DNA of 64,000 bases from Sequoia sempervirens (GCA_007258455.2 VDFB02321316.1:1-64000); one strand, 5' to 3'. Positions 45,045 to 57,872 are shown, counted from the stretch's first letter. The notes: a model not told the origin generated them from the letters alone. Translations and numbers: made by a program.

Positions 45045-48000
45045 CCATCTGTTTACTATTTTACTTCTTGAATGAACTTCTCAGAACAAGGAATGTTGTG
45101 TGGCTAAAGGATAGACCTGTAACCTAGCAGATCAAATATCATTTGTAGAGGTTGGGTGAATCAAATGCATAGAAGAATGCCCTCTGGGGGTTCTTCAAAA
45201 ATTTCCAAGAAAAGATGCAGGAAAGGTCGAGGATACCTAAAATCATGGTTGAAAAATACAAGAATGACATCACCTTTCTTGTAACAAAAGATTGATGTAT
45301 TATACAAGCTATTGAGCCTAGGACCATTTGAATCCTAGAGATGGGATATGAGATTACTGAGGAAGAAGTTTCCAGCTTAGTATAATTTATGCTGAGCAAT
45401 CCAAGAGAAACCTTTGAAGAGAGGTATGGAATGTATGAGGAGAAGTCCACGCTAGTTCAGATTTATCAAAGATAAAAGACCATAACAAAGATAGTTGATA
45501 AGATGACTGCAAAATTTGTAGAAGTAATGGGGCTCACTAAGGAGCAAGTTGAGCAAGCAAAGGCTATGTCTGGTTCATCATCAAGTGTCATGAGATCTGG
45601 TAGAACAACTACCACTCCTCTGGTTGCCTCAAAGTAAGACTACTATAGGGGACAAGAGAAAAGAGCTTGCAAACACTGTGGTAAAAGAGAAAAGCTCTCT
45701 AGTTAAACAACAAAAGAGGACTGAAAAGGAAAAGGTTGTTCTGACAACACAAAAAACTGGACCTACAAGGAGATTGAAGATAAAGGCCACAAGGGAGCAA
45801 TATCTGGGAGTAAATGTTGAAGATGATGATAAAGAAGAAGATACTAAACCTTTGGTTTAGAATAGGAAAATAGAAGCTTCACAAGGGGAAGCCAGTGCAA
45901 AGAAGGTAAAATTTGATATTGTTGATACAGATAGTGAAGCAAAGGTTGAAAAGGAGAAGGAAGGATTCAAAATGGAAATGAGAGAGAAGGAAAGTAGAGT
46001 TCAGAAAAGAGAAGACACTAGAAGACAAAAGAAAGCAAAAGAAGAAGACTCTGACAAGGGCACATAGCCCTATGAAACTAAATGCTCTATTCAATTAGAT
46101 TGTGGAGAACGAAATGCTAGAGACCGCTGCTTTATATACTAATGTAGATGAGGTGGACAAGGCCACTATTATGGAATCAATTGTGAAATACATTGTAGTT
46201 TTTGAAGTTAATATGCAAAATATTGAGAAGCAATTGCCTAAAGATCTATAGAATGTATTACTTGCAAGGAGGAAAGAGGCTATAGAGGAAGAAGCAAAGA
46301 TAAAAGATTTTTCTTTGGAAAATATTGGTGCACCTCTCTTCGAAGAGAATAAAGCCACATTGCCTAAATTTTACAATAAGGAGTTCAAAACAAATCAAAG
46401 GGTGACAAGCCTCATGAGAAGAGATCAAAATGATCACGAAAGGATTCAGAAAGAGACACTAGAGAAGGTTGTAGAGTTAGCTCAACAATTAGGGATAACT
46501 TTAGAGAGAAAAGAAGAAATGCACGTTGAGATGCATGCTTTTGATGTGAGTATTGGAGAAGATGCACAGCATGATGATGCTTAACATGCGCATGGAACTG
46601 AAGAAGGTAATGTGCAAGATAATGTTTTTCCGGAAGTGGAAGGAATTGCAAAATAAAATGTTGAAGAAGGAGAAGTTATCAGAGAAGAAATTACAAAGGA
46701 GGATACTTCTATAGAACATCAAACACCTCCTCCAGGATCTGATACTAATCAAGGCCAACCAAAGACAATCACTCGTACAGATAACAAATAACAAGCTATC
46801 GGTGAAGATGATGCAAAGAAGAGTAATGAATAGAAGGATGAGCACACATTTGAGGAAATGAAGGAAATTGAGACATTAGTTGATACCGGTGACAAGGAAA
46901 AGGATTTGAAGGAGAAAATTGTAGAAGACAGGGTAAAGACTATTGGTGAATCCTTCGGTTCCTTTGGAGATTCCTCAAAACATCTTTTGAGCATACAATT
47001 ACAATTCCAACCTGTTGTGACTACCCAATTATTACAACTTCCAACATAACAAGGATATGTGGACATGAACAAGATTTCTCCTATTCACAAGCTTCAATTG
47101 GGTGATGTTTTCCACGCATCTGCCTGAAAAGAAATCATAAAAACACATCAGAAGAGTGGATAAATGATAGAAGAGGTAGTAAAGGTTCTACATGAATCCA
47201 TACTCGGTGTTGTCATTGACAACTCCCTCTCTGGTATGAAAAAACTATTTTTTTTGCTTGATTCTTTTAAGAAGTATGCAAGTGGTTGAAATGGAAGTTA
47301 GAAAAAGAATTAGAGGAAAAGATAAATGATAGGAAATTGATGGATGTCATGGAGAAGTGTACTAATACACACAATAAATTTCAAGAAAATCTTGTGTGGT
47401 GGAGGTTAAAGCTTTGTTTTAGTTTTGTATGAAATGGCCCAGATCTACCAAAAGCATAAGAGATGAGATGGACTCAATTGAGTCCCAAATTGACAAAGCT
47501 TCCAGTGCCTATGATCGAACACAAGACTTGGATGGAAGCACAAGGTTAGCAATTGAGAACTTGCATGAGTAGTACTTCCAACTGCAAGCTCAGAAGGAAA
47601 AGATCACAATGCAGTTTGGTAATCTCGGGGATCTAGTGAACACTAAGTTCATATCTATTTTTAGTGCCTTGTGAGTGCTGAAAGAGCTTCAAAGCTAAAT
47701 ACTATACCTAGCACTCTGAATGATGGTGAAGAACTCTTGATGGAGTTTGAAACATAGAGAAAAATGCTTGGCATTGCTAAGAAGGTTTGGGAAGAAGGGA
47801 AACAAGAATGGCAAGCCCATCTTGGAAAGCTACAAGAGCCAAATTCTTCCTAAGGGTGAATACATTTCTTTATTTTTATGCATTTCAGTTATTGCTTCAA
47901 ATTTCTATGTACATATGTGGAGGTATAAGGAAGATTTTGAGTACAAATTTTTGTTGGATAACACTCCTAGGGGGAGTCAGTTAAGTTTTCAGCTTGTATA

Positions 48001-48135
48001 TATGTACATATCTGTCAGGGGGAGATCTAATATATGAGAATATTGTTATATGCACCCTTTTCCCTTGATGTTAAAGGGGGAGAGTAATATTTGTTAAGAA
48101 TAATTTTGGAGATAATTGAGGCATGTTGCCGTCAA
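45045..48135 (+). other. Decayed coding region of the RT-less element
   Basis: Discontinuous plus-strand ORFs (45624-45860, 46315-46584, 46858-47049, 47747-48037) are rich in Lys and Glu and read as low-complexity coiled-coil remnants. No RT, integrase or protease motif was seen. GGGGGAG words appear near 47970, 48020 and 48075 before the polypurine tract. Confidence 0.45.
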
Positions 48136-48150
48136 TGGAAAAGGGGGGAT
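48136..48150 (+). other. Polypurine tract
   Basis: TGGAAAAGGGGGGAT directly before the LTR2 start TGTTGGAAGAAT. Confidence 0.8.
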
Positions 48151-49345
48151 TGTTGGAAGAATAAGGAGTTTGTCATTGATGCATTTGTTGGCAACATGAG
48201 TAGGTGGGATAAGTGCATTACATTACAGTGTTGTCATTGATTTCAACATTGTATTCCAGTATGAAGACCCTCATGCATATCAGTTTGTACAACTTGAACA
48301 TGTTTGAAGATGGTAATCCAGTGGGTATTTGTAAGAAGGTTTGATTCGGTGAAGGTAGTTGATATAGAAATTGACTAAGAGTCAATACAGGTATTTTGTG
48401 TACAAGACATCCAGTTTTTGCGTCTACATTGGTCTGTTGTCTAAGATCTTGCTTTGTGCTTTTGATATAATTTTGTTGGATGATAGAGGAATCTAATTCC
48501 AAAATTTCATATTGTTTTGGCTCTTGGTGTTGAATTTATGAGTGAGAGTATATCGATCTGGCAGTGACATGTGTTTTCTAGTTCAGGGCATATGTGTTGG
48601 TGAATCCACGCCTCTCAATGGATTGGGATCTAGCATTGCGGATTTGTGGAGATGTTGACAGGTTTCAATAGAGTGTGTATTCCAAATGGCATAGAGCTTG
48701 GAGGTCCATGTGTCCGAATGTGGTTGTATAGTTGGAAAATTTTGTTATTAGGTCATTATCGATGCCAATTTAATGAGTTTTGTGTATTGCAGAGTTTGAA
48801 TATGTATTGATCCAATATATGGGTGCTATTTTGGGTCCATGCTAACCTATTTTATTTTTTATGAGTTTTGAATCTTGGCGCAAAGCATGTATGTATGTAT
48901 GTCGAGTTGACAAGGTATAATTGGTATGGGACATCTAATTAGGTCGACCTAATTGATGTTGTAAGTGTTTATGGATGAAGTAGATATATATGTAAGATCC
49001 TTTTCGGTGTTTTGGGGTGTGTGTGTGTGATACAATAAGTTTTTTTGTGGATGCAAATTGTGCGAGAGTAAGGGAAATGCAAAGCAAAGTAGAGTGTTAA
49101 TTCAGATCAGTATGAAGTGTCTAGAGTCTATATTTTGAGCTTCAATGGAACTATAATTCATGCATATGTTAGATGCAATTGTAATAGTTCAAACTTGGTT
49201 TTGTGCCACAATCTAATTTATATTTTCTTCTTTCAGTGGGCAGTGAGTCCACCTACAGTGAGCACTTTTGTAATATACTATAACCGGTTATAATATATTG
49301 TGAGCTAATCCTCCTTGTGGTTTTTCCCATTTTGGGTTTTCCATG
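48151..49345 (+). repeat. 3' LTR, first part
   Basis: Matches LTR1 from 48389 onward. It stops at TTTTCCATG (49345), where LTR1 continues with TAAAAATCTGG; the continuation is found at about 56258. Confidence 0.85.
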
Positions 49346-49689
49346 TGTTGTACCCAAAACATTTTTTTGCTTCAATAAGGCATTTTGATCAAAGTGGTCT
49401 AAATCATGTAAAATTGTTGTCAAAAGTCTGTTTTAGGTCAAACAAAACATAGGCTTTTTGTGGGTTCACATCAAGGAAGATACTTGCAAATTTCTGAAAA
49501 TTTGAAAAATTAGGGTTTTGTACCCCTGTTTTTAGGAAAACCCCTAAAAATAGGACCTTTCTAGAATTAGTTGAAAATGATTTTGATAGGATAATTTGAC
49601 TTCATGATCACACTGGTCCAGTCAAAATCACCAAATTTTTTGTTTTACTTTGGTGGGTCTACTTCATTTTTTCAGGAGAAAAGTTAGGA

Positions 49690-51130
49690 CCTCTGCGACC
49701 ATTAATGGAAGATACCCAATACCAGGTATCAAAATCTAAGCTTCAACGAAGAATCCATGGCAAAAGATGCTTAAAAAGATGCTTTGTGATGGAGGGGATT
49801 CTCAAAAGTGAAAAATGTTGAAAATTGACTAAGTCTGGAAGATGCACACCTTGCTACAAGGAAGAGGCTATGCAGTCCATGCCTTAGCCATTTTTCCTGG
49901 CACTTGTACACACAACATGGTGAAGGTGATTGCTAAGATGCATGCACTCACGTCGTTGATGACAATGCTGAAACCAGTTAAGCTACATGGCGAATGTGAA
50001 ACGCGAAGAGATGAAGATTTTCAAAGAAAATGATGAAACTACAGCCAAAAGTGCCCTTGCTAGCCAGGGGTGCCCATGAAGTTAAAAGGTTAAAGGTAGT
50101 CATCAAGTTTTTCCAAGATAGTCATATCCTTTTTATTTTTGTTGGCTTTTCGGCCCATCGTCAAGCAAGATCACCTGATTCATCGATCACCGTCAAACGA
50201 AGGTAGAGACAATAGATGTTGAAAGAAAATATCATCAAAGATGGCAGTCAAGTAAGGCAAAAGTGCCCCTGCAGGCCAAGGGAACCTATCATTTTGAGCC
50301 ACCTATTGAAGTTTTCAACAATTGCTTTCTCCAAGGCATCTATTCAACATCCTTTCAGCTTCATGATCAATCCAGTTGCAAGCACATAGGACCTGTCAAG
50401 CACTCACAAACGAAGATCAAGCGTAAAACATTGGAAGCTAAGGCAGAATGAAGAACACGAAGAATTGGCGAAGTGTTAAGGAAATTGCACCTTCCTAGAA
50501 ATAGATGCCCAACTTTTTAAGAAATCAGATGCAGTCTTCAAGCTCTGTAACCTCCAGGAAGTCCTTCTCCATCTTGAGCAATCTCAACAATGACACCGTC
50601 AGTGAATTCAACAGATAAATCTAACATCTGATAACGAAGATCAAACTGGGGTTGTTCGTGAATGGTTGCAAACTAAAAATGACAACAAAAAAGGTCAAAG
50701 GCACCCCTGCAAGCTAGGGGAATCCAAGCTTTTGAGACACCTAAATCAATTTTGTAGGACTCGCGAAGCCAGTCATCCTTTTTGGGACTGAATTGGTTAT
50801 CCATCCCATGTTTTAGCATGATCACCAAACTCATCAGTCATTGATGATCTTAGATCAGAGCACTGAGGGTCAAATTGGAGGATTTAAAAAACACCCAAGA
50901 AATTGACTAAGTCTGGTGAAAAATGCACCCAAGAATTTGAGGCATCAGACTCAAGTTTTGAGCTTTGCAGCTCCCAAGCACACTTCTTCAGAGTTGTTCC
51001 ATCTCAGCAATGGATCTGTTAGCAACACTCCAAGATCAATCAAGCAACCAGAATTAGAGATCAAATGGAGGTACTTCATCATAGAAAAAAGAATGAAAAA
51101 TGTTCAACTCCTCAACTTGGATGCCTAAAG
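49690..51130 (+). repeat. Degenerate direct repeats in the insertion's 5' part
   Basis: Phrases recur in the same order. AAAGTGCCC(T/C)TGC...CCA.GGG appears at about 50047 and 50258, with a GGCACCCCTGCAAGCTAGGGG variant at 50699. AAATTGACTAAGTCTGG appears at about 49824 and 50902. GATCAAA.TGG.G is seen near 50640, 50870 and 51060. Copies are strongly diverged. Confidence 0.6.
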
Positions 51131-52269
51131 TCAAACTAGGCCCAGTTGACTGAAGTTGACAATTTTGAAAGCCTTTTCATGTCTAAAACGTCTCCAAATT
51201 GGTGGAAATCAATTTTGTGAACTCCTAATTAGGAAAATTGACTCCTCAATCATGTGTTGGCGCCCAAACTTGATGGATTCAACATCAAACACTATATATC
51301 AAGTCTAGGCATCATTATTCATTATCTTTCTTTGCAAGTTGAAGCTCAAGAACGAATTTTTTTCTCTCTGAACGTCATTTGAAGATCTGATAGAGGGATT
51401 TCTCAACGTTCTTCATGTTTTCAAGAATTAGTTGCACAAAAGAACAATTTATCGGAGGTTACATCTCCAAGCGTGATTTTCTTCAAGATCCAGAGAGGTA
51501 GTTTATAACTTCCAAACTTCTATCTTTTTCTTCTATTCTTGTCTTAGATAGATTCTTGCATGTCCAAGTAAACAAAGGTTTTCACAGATTTGACCTTCTG
51601 GGTATGATCAACACAACAGTTTCAGCAAAACGCATGTGTTAGATTCTTCCAGAAAAAGTAGCCCTGCTGCCCCTATTTTTTAAGATTTCCAGAAAAAAGT
51701 CTCAATTTCAAAAAAATAGACAAACTAGGTTTGTTCAGCTTTGAAGCGCCTACAATACCCATGTGTTAGATTTTTTTAGGAAAAATAGTGCTTCTACTGC
51801 TTCTAAAGCTTCTGCTCCAAGAAATTCTTGCATGTACGAGGAAAAGTGACTTTTTGGAATTCCTGATGTTCTAGGCCCATTCAGAAAATTATTCTTAACA
51901 AAACCCACGTCTTAGAAAATTTCATAAAAAATGCCCCTCGGTAAGGTTGTTTTTAGCAGTTGCAAAAAAGTTGTCCGAACAATATTGTGTGGCTAGTCAA
52001 TCTTCAATGTTTTCATAATGTAGTTCTCCCAAGTCAAATACAAGACCAAAACAGTCTTAGTTCATGACTTTCTGAAAACGATAGACACTGATCTGCATTA
52101 GGCACACCCAAAGGTCGACTCAAAAAAGTTGGAAGACATAGACCAATGCACATTACAGAATATCAAGCAATCTGGATTGCTTGAGGCAACATCAATTCCC
52201 ATCATAGCATAGAGCGTAGAATTTGTAATAGCTTTAATTAAGCATTACAACCCTACCACATGAAAAATT

Positions 52270-53303
52270 CAATCAGTGGATGGACAGGTGATATGCAGCC
52301 TCAAGCCTAGGGATATCGAAAGGTGCTTTGCCATTCCACCATGTGTGGCAAATGTGGTCATATCTATGAGAGAGTGTGAAAAGGCATTCGATGCGTCAAA
52401 ATACAAGTGTTAGAAGAGGATGGCAGAAAATGGCTTAAAGGGAAAAGAGCCAACTTGCCAAAGAATGTAGGACGTGGAGAGTTCAGAGATGAATATGCAA
52501 TAATGATCACTCTACTCAACCACATCACTGGTCAAGAAGAGGCGAATAAATTTTAGTCATGGATGTATTATGTGATTGCCAAAATTGTGAGCAAAAGAGA
52601 ACATTATGACTAGCCCGCCCTGATCAGTGATACTCTCCACAAGCAGATGATCGATTTCTTAGAGGCTCATAGGTTTCACATGTGTTCATGTCTCGTATAT
52701 CTGATAGCCTTCCAAGGCCAGTTTAGAGTGTTGAACAATGTGGGAACTTTAGGTGTGCAAAAGGTTCATGAGTATTTCTCACAGCTTGAGTTCACACAAT
52801 CAAAAAGACATTTCAAGTGAGTAAATGATTTCTTCCCGATGCACACTGTGAGAGACCTTGATCACGAGTTGCATATATGCATATCACCAGTAGCCAAGGA
52901 GGAAATGGTAGATTGGGTGGATTGGTTCATCCAGTTCCCCACTTTCACCTACATATGCATTTATGGGTACTCGAGTCATCCCGCCATGTTACCTCGCTAT
53001 CCATCAGATAGGGTGGTCTTCATGGAATTCTTGTGGAAGTTGCACGAGGCACATTCTCTTCTACGTCTCAAACGCACGACAACTACAAACTTTCCTTTTG
53101 AGATGGGACTTTACAGGTGCAAGACAACGACTGATGCCAAGGCCATAGGCCAAGAGAAGGTGAGACTTAATCTTAAGTATCTCATCAAACGACGGTTGTA
53201 TGATCCTTGGGGTCACTATGCAACACGCCTTGGTCAATACTCTTCACACAAGTCTTCCATAGAGGACTATTGGTTCAACTATGAAGATGAGTTCGAAGTA
53301 TGA
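52270..53303 (+). pseudogene. Unrecognised retroelement ORF, first part
   Basis: One frame from about 52270 with a few stops, open for 155 codons at 52839-53303. It includes EAHRFHMCSCLVYLIAFQGQF and a Trp/Tyr/Arg-rich end such as YLIKRRLYDPWGHYATRLG. It has the position and length of a gag-like protein but no zinc knuckle. Not recognised. Confidence 0.5.
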
Positions 53304-53348
53304 AGATGCAATTACAGCCGATTCAGACTTCCACAAAGTGTTGACTTC

Positions 53349-54946
53349 ATGTTAGAGGACGTGGAAGGACTATCTAATGATGATGGAGAATTTATTCTTC
53401 CCTCATTCTTCATAGATCAGGTTGACTCACAACCTCTTCGAATAGTGGATTGGTATGCCAAGGAAAATACATCTATTGAGGAAAGAATCAACAGAGTTGT
53501 TAGAAATAGTCAGCTCTACTTGGACAATAAAAAGACAAGGTAGTTATTCCCTGCATAGAGCCACCATCGGTTCATTCTTCACTACCTTCCATTCCAAAAG
53601 CTAAGCCCAGACAGAAGACATGGAGTAACCCTCCTAAAGGAGCCAGAATTTCAGGTCATACAAGGGGAAAAAGGCCAATTGTTGATACAAATCAGCAAGA
53701 GGTACATGTGGAGACAACCACAAACATAACTAAGCCAGTCATGGAAATAGTTGCAGTTGAAATAGTACTAGAGATGGAAACATAGCCTACCATTCCACCA
53801 CCACTACAATAGTCACCGGTTGATATTGACTTAGATTCACCACCATACAACACTACAACACAATCCCACTCGTCAGGAATTCAAGGGCCTCACATCCATC
53901 CTTCCAGCGAGGTTAGTCAAGATTCATCTTGGCTTGAGAATCTCCTAGGAAGGAAGAGAGAAATGTCATCCTACCAACTGGACTTCACAGAATTTGACCA
54001 TGTCCCTGAAGAAATGCCAGAGAAGAAGCTGAAGAAGCAGGTCCATGTTGGAAAGAATGTTGACAATGAGATTGTCATAAAGACAGTTGTGCCACCCGAA
54101 GACAGAAATGTACATGAGGTAGAGGTCGATGAATTCACCTTGTTGAAGGTGAACCTCGACAAGACCACATGTCAGGTGGAAGTAGATCTCCTTGAATTTG
54201 TGTCAGTAAGTTTCAAAGAAAGAATGGAAAAGGACAGTAAAGACAAATCAGCCCTAAAGGCTGAAAACCAGTAGTTGCGACTATATATATCCAACTTGAT
54301 GCATGGTACATCAAACATCTCTGCCTTGCCTCCACAGATGCAGGAGCTTCTCATGGAACAACATCAGCTAAGTCAACTGATCCAATATGGAAAACACTTG
54401 AGAAATCAAGTGGAAGAATTCATCATGTTAGGGGTCAGTGTATACTTGCAGAGTTGTACCCGCTAAGGTATAGAGCCCATGACCTTGGCACCAAGATTCA
54501 ACAATCAAAGCAAGATACTACAAAGAAGAGGCTTGTGGATGAGATCACTATCTCAAACTTGCAGATGGTGTACAATTCAGTTACCATAGAGGAGAACAAG
54601 CAACATCTTTTCGCTTGGAAAGAACAACTTACATACAAGTGAAAGCCTATGATACCAACTCTGTGGAATTGATTGCTCGTATTGATAGATTGTGGCAGGT
54701 GTTATCAAGTTCATGTGAACATTGGTAACATCTATCCCTTGCCTTTACTGGCATGAAGGAGGCGCATACATTGAGCTAGCTAAGGTACAAACACAATTTC
54801 AGGATCTCATATGTAGCAGTTTCAGCGGTGATCCTGTTGACTATAGGTTAAGTCATATCGCAACCATGTCGGCAAAGCTAGATGATGTAGCTTCCAAGAC
54901 TATTGAATATCAGGCACAAATTGTGGGTGGTGAGGAAATGCTGTGA
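53349..54946 (+). pseudogene. Unrecognised retroelement ORF, later parts
   Basis: Successive plus-strand open pieces (53349-53543, 53963-54274, 54275-54466, 54454-54642, 54722-54946). The first is acidic; the second is Glu/Lys/Val-rich; the others are Gln-rich and helical. No known motif. Confidence 0.4.
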
Positions 54947-54999
54947 TGAAACATCATTATCTTGCATAGTATTAGTTTCCTTGATGTAGAGGCAATCAA

Positions 55000-56252
55000 C
55001 GATTGGCTAGAGGAATTTTTGACTCGAGGTGATGAGGTATAAGCACCCAGTTAGGATGTCCTACCTCTCCAAAATAGAATTTATGGCAACAAGAGTTAAA
55101 TTGATGCCTCTTTTCAAGTTAACTCACTGTCCCATTGATCGTGCATGTCTATTTCCACTCATTATGGATGTCTATTTTGGAGGCACTTTGTATATTAGAG
55201 TTCTCTTTTAGTTTAGAATTAGTTAACTGAAGTAGACTTCCCAGTTAACTGTTAGGTTACCTACTTTTAGACATAGGAATAAATCTTGTAGATTGGTAAG
55301 AACTAAGTGTTAACTCAAGGAGATTTTGGGGTTTCCTACTCCTTTGAGCTTCTATAAATAAGAGCCTTGAGCTCATTGTATTTTAACTTTACTTCACTAC
55401 AGCAAAACACTGAGCTCAAAAGCCTTCGACTTTGTTCACTTAGTATATGTTATTGAATCGTATTTGTTATAGTCAAATGCTAAGTACAACTTGCATTCTT
55501 TCTATTTAAGTAGGTGTGTTCAATCTATGTTCATGTTTTATTGGTTGATCGCTTCATGTGTGATTGTCTCTTTGACACAAGTTGTTGTCCCATAGTGTAA
55601 TCTTTGATTGAAGTTTGGATAATAAATCAGGAGAGCCATGGGCCTTTGATCCAAAAGTCTCAATATCTATCATTGTATGTTGTTCTTAATAATCTTTCTT
55701 TCGATCTACACCGCAGAAAGAGAATTGTCTCTCCTTGGGAATTTAGAGAGTAGGATTATTGTCATATGTTGTTTCTAGTAGTCTACCTTTCATCCTACAC
55801 CTCAGAAAGGACATTGTGCCTCCTTGGGAATCTTGAGATCTAGCCTACCATTTGATGATTACTTGCATGAGTTCTATTTCGGTGTAAATCAGGAAGTTCA
55901 GAGCCTTCAGATTAATTATGAGAGATAGTTCATCCAAGTGATCGAACCATACAATTCCCGCTCCTATATCCACTTGCTCTATTTTTCTAGAGGAAATAGG
56001 ATTGATTAAAATTTATCCTAGTTGTAGTTAAGATCTGCAAAACTAGAGAAAACCTTAGCTGCAATGCATTGTGTTTATGCACCCTTGTGCCCTACTGCTG
56101 AGTAGAAAAGATAGGAACTTAGTCCGTTTTACTTTTATGCAACCATCAGAAAAAGAGGGAGCCTCCCCTCCATAATTTGAAGAGCAGTTAATTCTGTGCA
56201 TAGCTGTTTATTTCCAATAAGCACTCCAGAGGTGCTAATTGAAACACCAACA
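55000..56252 (+). other. 3' non-coding part of the insertion
   Basis: Contains a TATA box at about 55356, duplicated TCTACACCGCAGAAAGAGA-like and CCTACACCTCAGAAAGGAC-like segments (about 55706 and 55794), and the terminal ACACCAACA. It has the character of an LTR, but its start is not defined. Confidence 0.45.
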
Positions 56253-56257
56253 CCACA

Positions 56258-56418
56258 TAAAAATTTGGTGTTCATGTATAATGTGATATTGTTGGATGCT
56301 TTCATGATTTCTTTCATTATTGCAAATTGAATATGCTATGAGGATTGAGTGTTTAAAATTTTAAATGGTTTAAAAGAATACCGATTCACCCCCCTCTTAG
56401 TATTCCTAGTGTTCAACA
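56258..56418 (+). repeat. 3' LTR, second part
   Basis: Matches LTR1 42339-42498 (GGTGTTCATGT...CACCCCCCTCT...GTTCAACA) and completes LTR2. Confidence 0.85.
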
Positions 56419-56585
56419 ATTGTGTCTTTGAATGCAATTTAGTTTTTTATTTCTTGAAATCATGTGTTGTATTCCTTCAACCTTGTTTGTGTTAGATAGT
56501 TAGTCTTTGTTTTAGCCAACTTAAAGTTACCATTTGTTTGTGTGTTTAGATTAGTGAAAAATATTGTTTGCAAGGTACTTCTATT

Positions 56586-56820
56586 AATAGTCTGATGCAT
56601 GTTGGGGTTGGGGCCCTAGCTCGGTTGGCTAAATCTTTCATGTTGTAGGAGGTTGGTCATGAGGTCTAGTCTCCCCCACCCCCGTGGTACCGGAGGGCGT
56701 GTCATGCCAGCGTTGCCGGTCATGTTAAAAATTTTACCAGGCACATTGCAGTTTGTAGGGGGTCGTGCTACCCGATTCCTATAGTCTAATTTTTTTTTTA
56801 AAAAATAGTCTGATGCATGT
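56586..56820 (+). mobile_element. SINE with 17-bp target-site duplication
   Basis: The body (56603-56803, 201 bp) is flanked by exact copies of AATAGTCTGATGCATGT (56586-56602 and 56804-56820). The head carries an A-box-like TAGCTCGGTTGGC and, about 40 bases on, a B-box-like GGTCTAGTCTC, so it is tRNA-derived. The 3' end is a T-run then AAAA. Its GC-rich body contrasts with the surrounding AT-rich DNA. It would be transcribed by RNA polymerase III and mobilised by LINE machinery. Confidence 0.88.
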
Positions 56821-56934
56821 AGCTGAGACAAAAATATAGGTACACAATCATTGTTTTATACAAACCTCTTTAGTGAATATTGTATAGTGTGCATATTTGT
56901 ATCCCTTTAGTGAAACAATAGAGGACCCAAAGAA

Positions 56935-57700
56935 AGTAAAATTTGTTTGTACAAAGATGAAGGAGCATGCATCCCTATCATGGGATCACTTGCAAGCAGA
57001 GAGACAAAGAAGAGGCAAGGAAAAAATAAATTCATGGGATCAAATGGTAACAAATTGAAGGCTAATTTTTGCCAACAAATTATCAACTTAGTCTATTTAG
57101 AAATTTGCAAAATTTGAAGAAAAATAAATGAATGTCAAGAAATATACATACAAATTATATAGGTTAAGTAATTGAGCTAGGCTTGTTGAAGATGATGAAG
57201 AGCATGTTTCAAGATACATTAATGGCCTATGAATTTCCATTCAAGATGAAATTAGTTTGGTAAAAATAACAATGATTGAAGAAGCATACTAGTATGCTTT
57301 GAAGGTTGAAGAAATAATGGCAACAAAGCAAAAAAAAAATCAAGAGGTAGGGGAAGATACTCTCATGGTAGAGGATAGTCTAGTGGTGGAAATGGATATC
57401 AAACAAAAAACAAGGGGAAGTCAACACCTCTCAAACGAATAATTACACTCAAAATACTAGAGGAAGATGAGACTATTCAAGAGGTAGAGGATGTTACTCC
57501 AAAGGTAGGGAATATTTTGGAAGAGGAAGAGGATTCAAGAATACATGCTACCAATGTGGGGACAATGTTCATAGGGAATTTGAATGTTGTCAAGTACAAA
57601 AATGTAGTGGAAAAGGAAAAGAAACAAGAATTCATGTGGCATATGCAGAAGAAGAAAGTATGGCCTCACCCAAGCATGGAGAAGACCATAAAGAAGGAGA
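56935..57700 (+). pseudogene. gypsy gag fragment with CCHC knuckle
   Basis: The capsid-end text YKLYRLSN and ARLVEDDEEHVSRYINGL (about 57150-57230) is followed by a Gly/Arg-rich linker and CYQCGDNVHREFEC (about 57545-57590), a CX2CX4HX4C knuckle. Interrupted by several stops and frame changes. Confidence 0.75.
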
Positions 57701-57789
57701 GTTCTTGATGCTAAGAAGGATATTGTTAATGCTTGGAAAGGAAAAACAAGAACCCATTCAAAGGAGAAATTTGTTTAGAAAAAAATGTA

Positions 57790-57872
57790 AGTCAGGTGGA
57801 AAGTGTTGTAAGATAATTGTGGATAGTGGACACACTAATGATCTAGTGTCAAAAGAGATGGTAGAAAAATGA
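57790..57872 (+). pseudogene. gypsy protease fragment
   Basis: KCCKIIVDSGHTNDLVSKEMV holds the D-S-G active-site motif (usual form DSGAT). The frame stops at 57872, shortly afterwards. Confidence 0.75.

Larger units (their letters stand above)
49346..56252 (+). mobile_element. 6.9-kb insertion splitting the 3' LTR
   Basis: Ends are TGTTGTACCC and ACACCAACA (TG...CA, with inverted TGTTG/CAACA). The flanks CCATG (49341-49345) and CCACA (56253-56257) would be a 5-bp TSD with two changes; the empty site in LTR1 reads CCATG. TATA-like boxes lie at 51288 (ACTATATATC) and 55356 (CTATAAATAAGAG). I could not pair internal LTRs, so this may be a composite of more than one element. It encodes unrecognised ORFs at 52270-54946. 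Confidence 0.65.
41374..56418 (+). mobile_element. RT-less LTR element with four-knuckle gag, 3' LTR interrupted
   Basis: LTR1 41374-42498, PBS at 42501, gag-like ORF, long unrecognised ORFs, polypurine tract at 48136-48150, and LTR2 starting TGTTGGAAGAAT at 48151. LTR2 is split by a 6.9-kb insertion and resumes at about 56258 to end in GTTCAACA at 56418. LTR1 lacks the first 238 bases present in LTR2. PBS type, PPT form and terminal CAACA resemble copia elements, but no protease, integrase or RT was found. Confidence 0.8.

Noticed and set aside
56616..56831. Minus-strand ORF of 71 codons
   Set aside because: It is the antisense shadow of the SINE.
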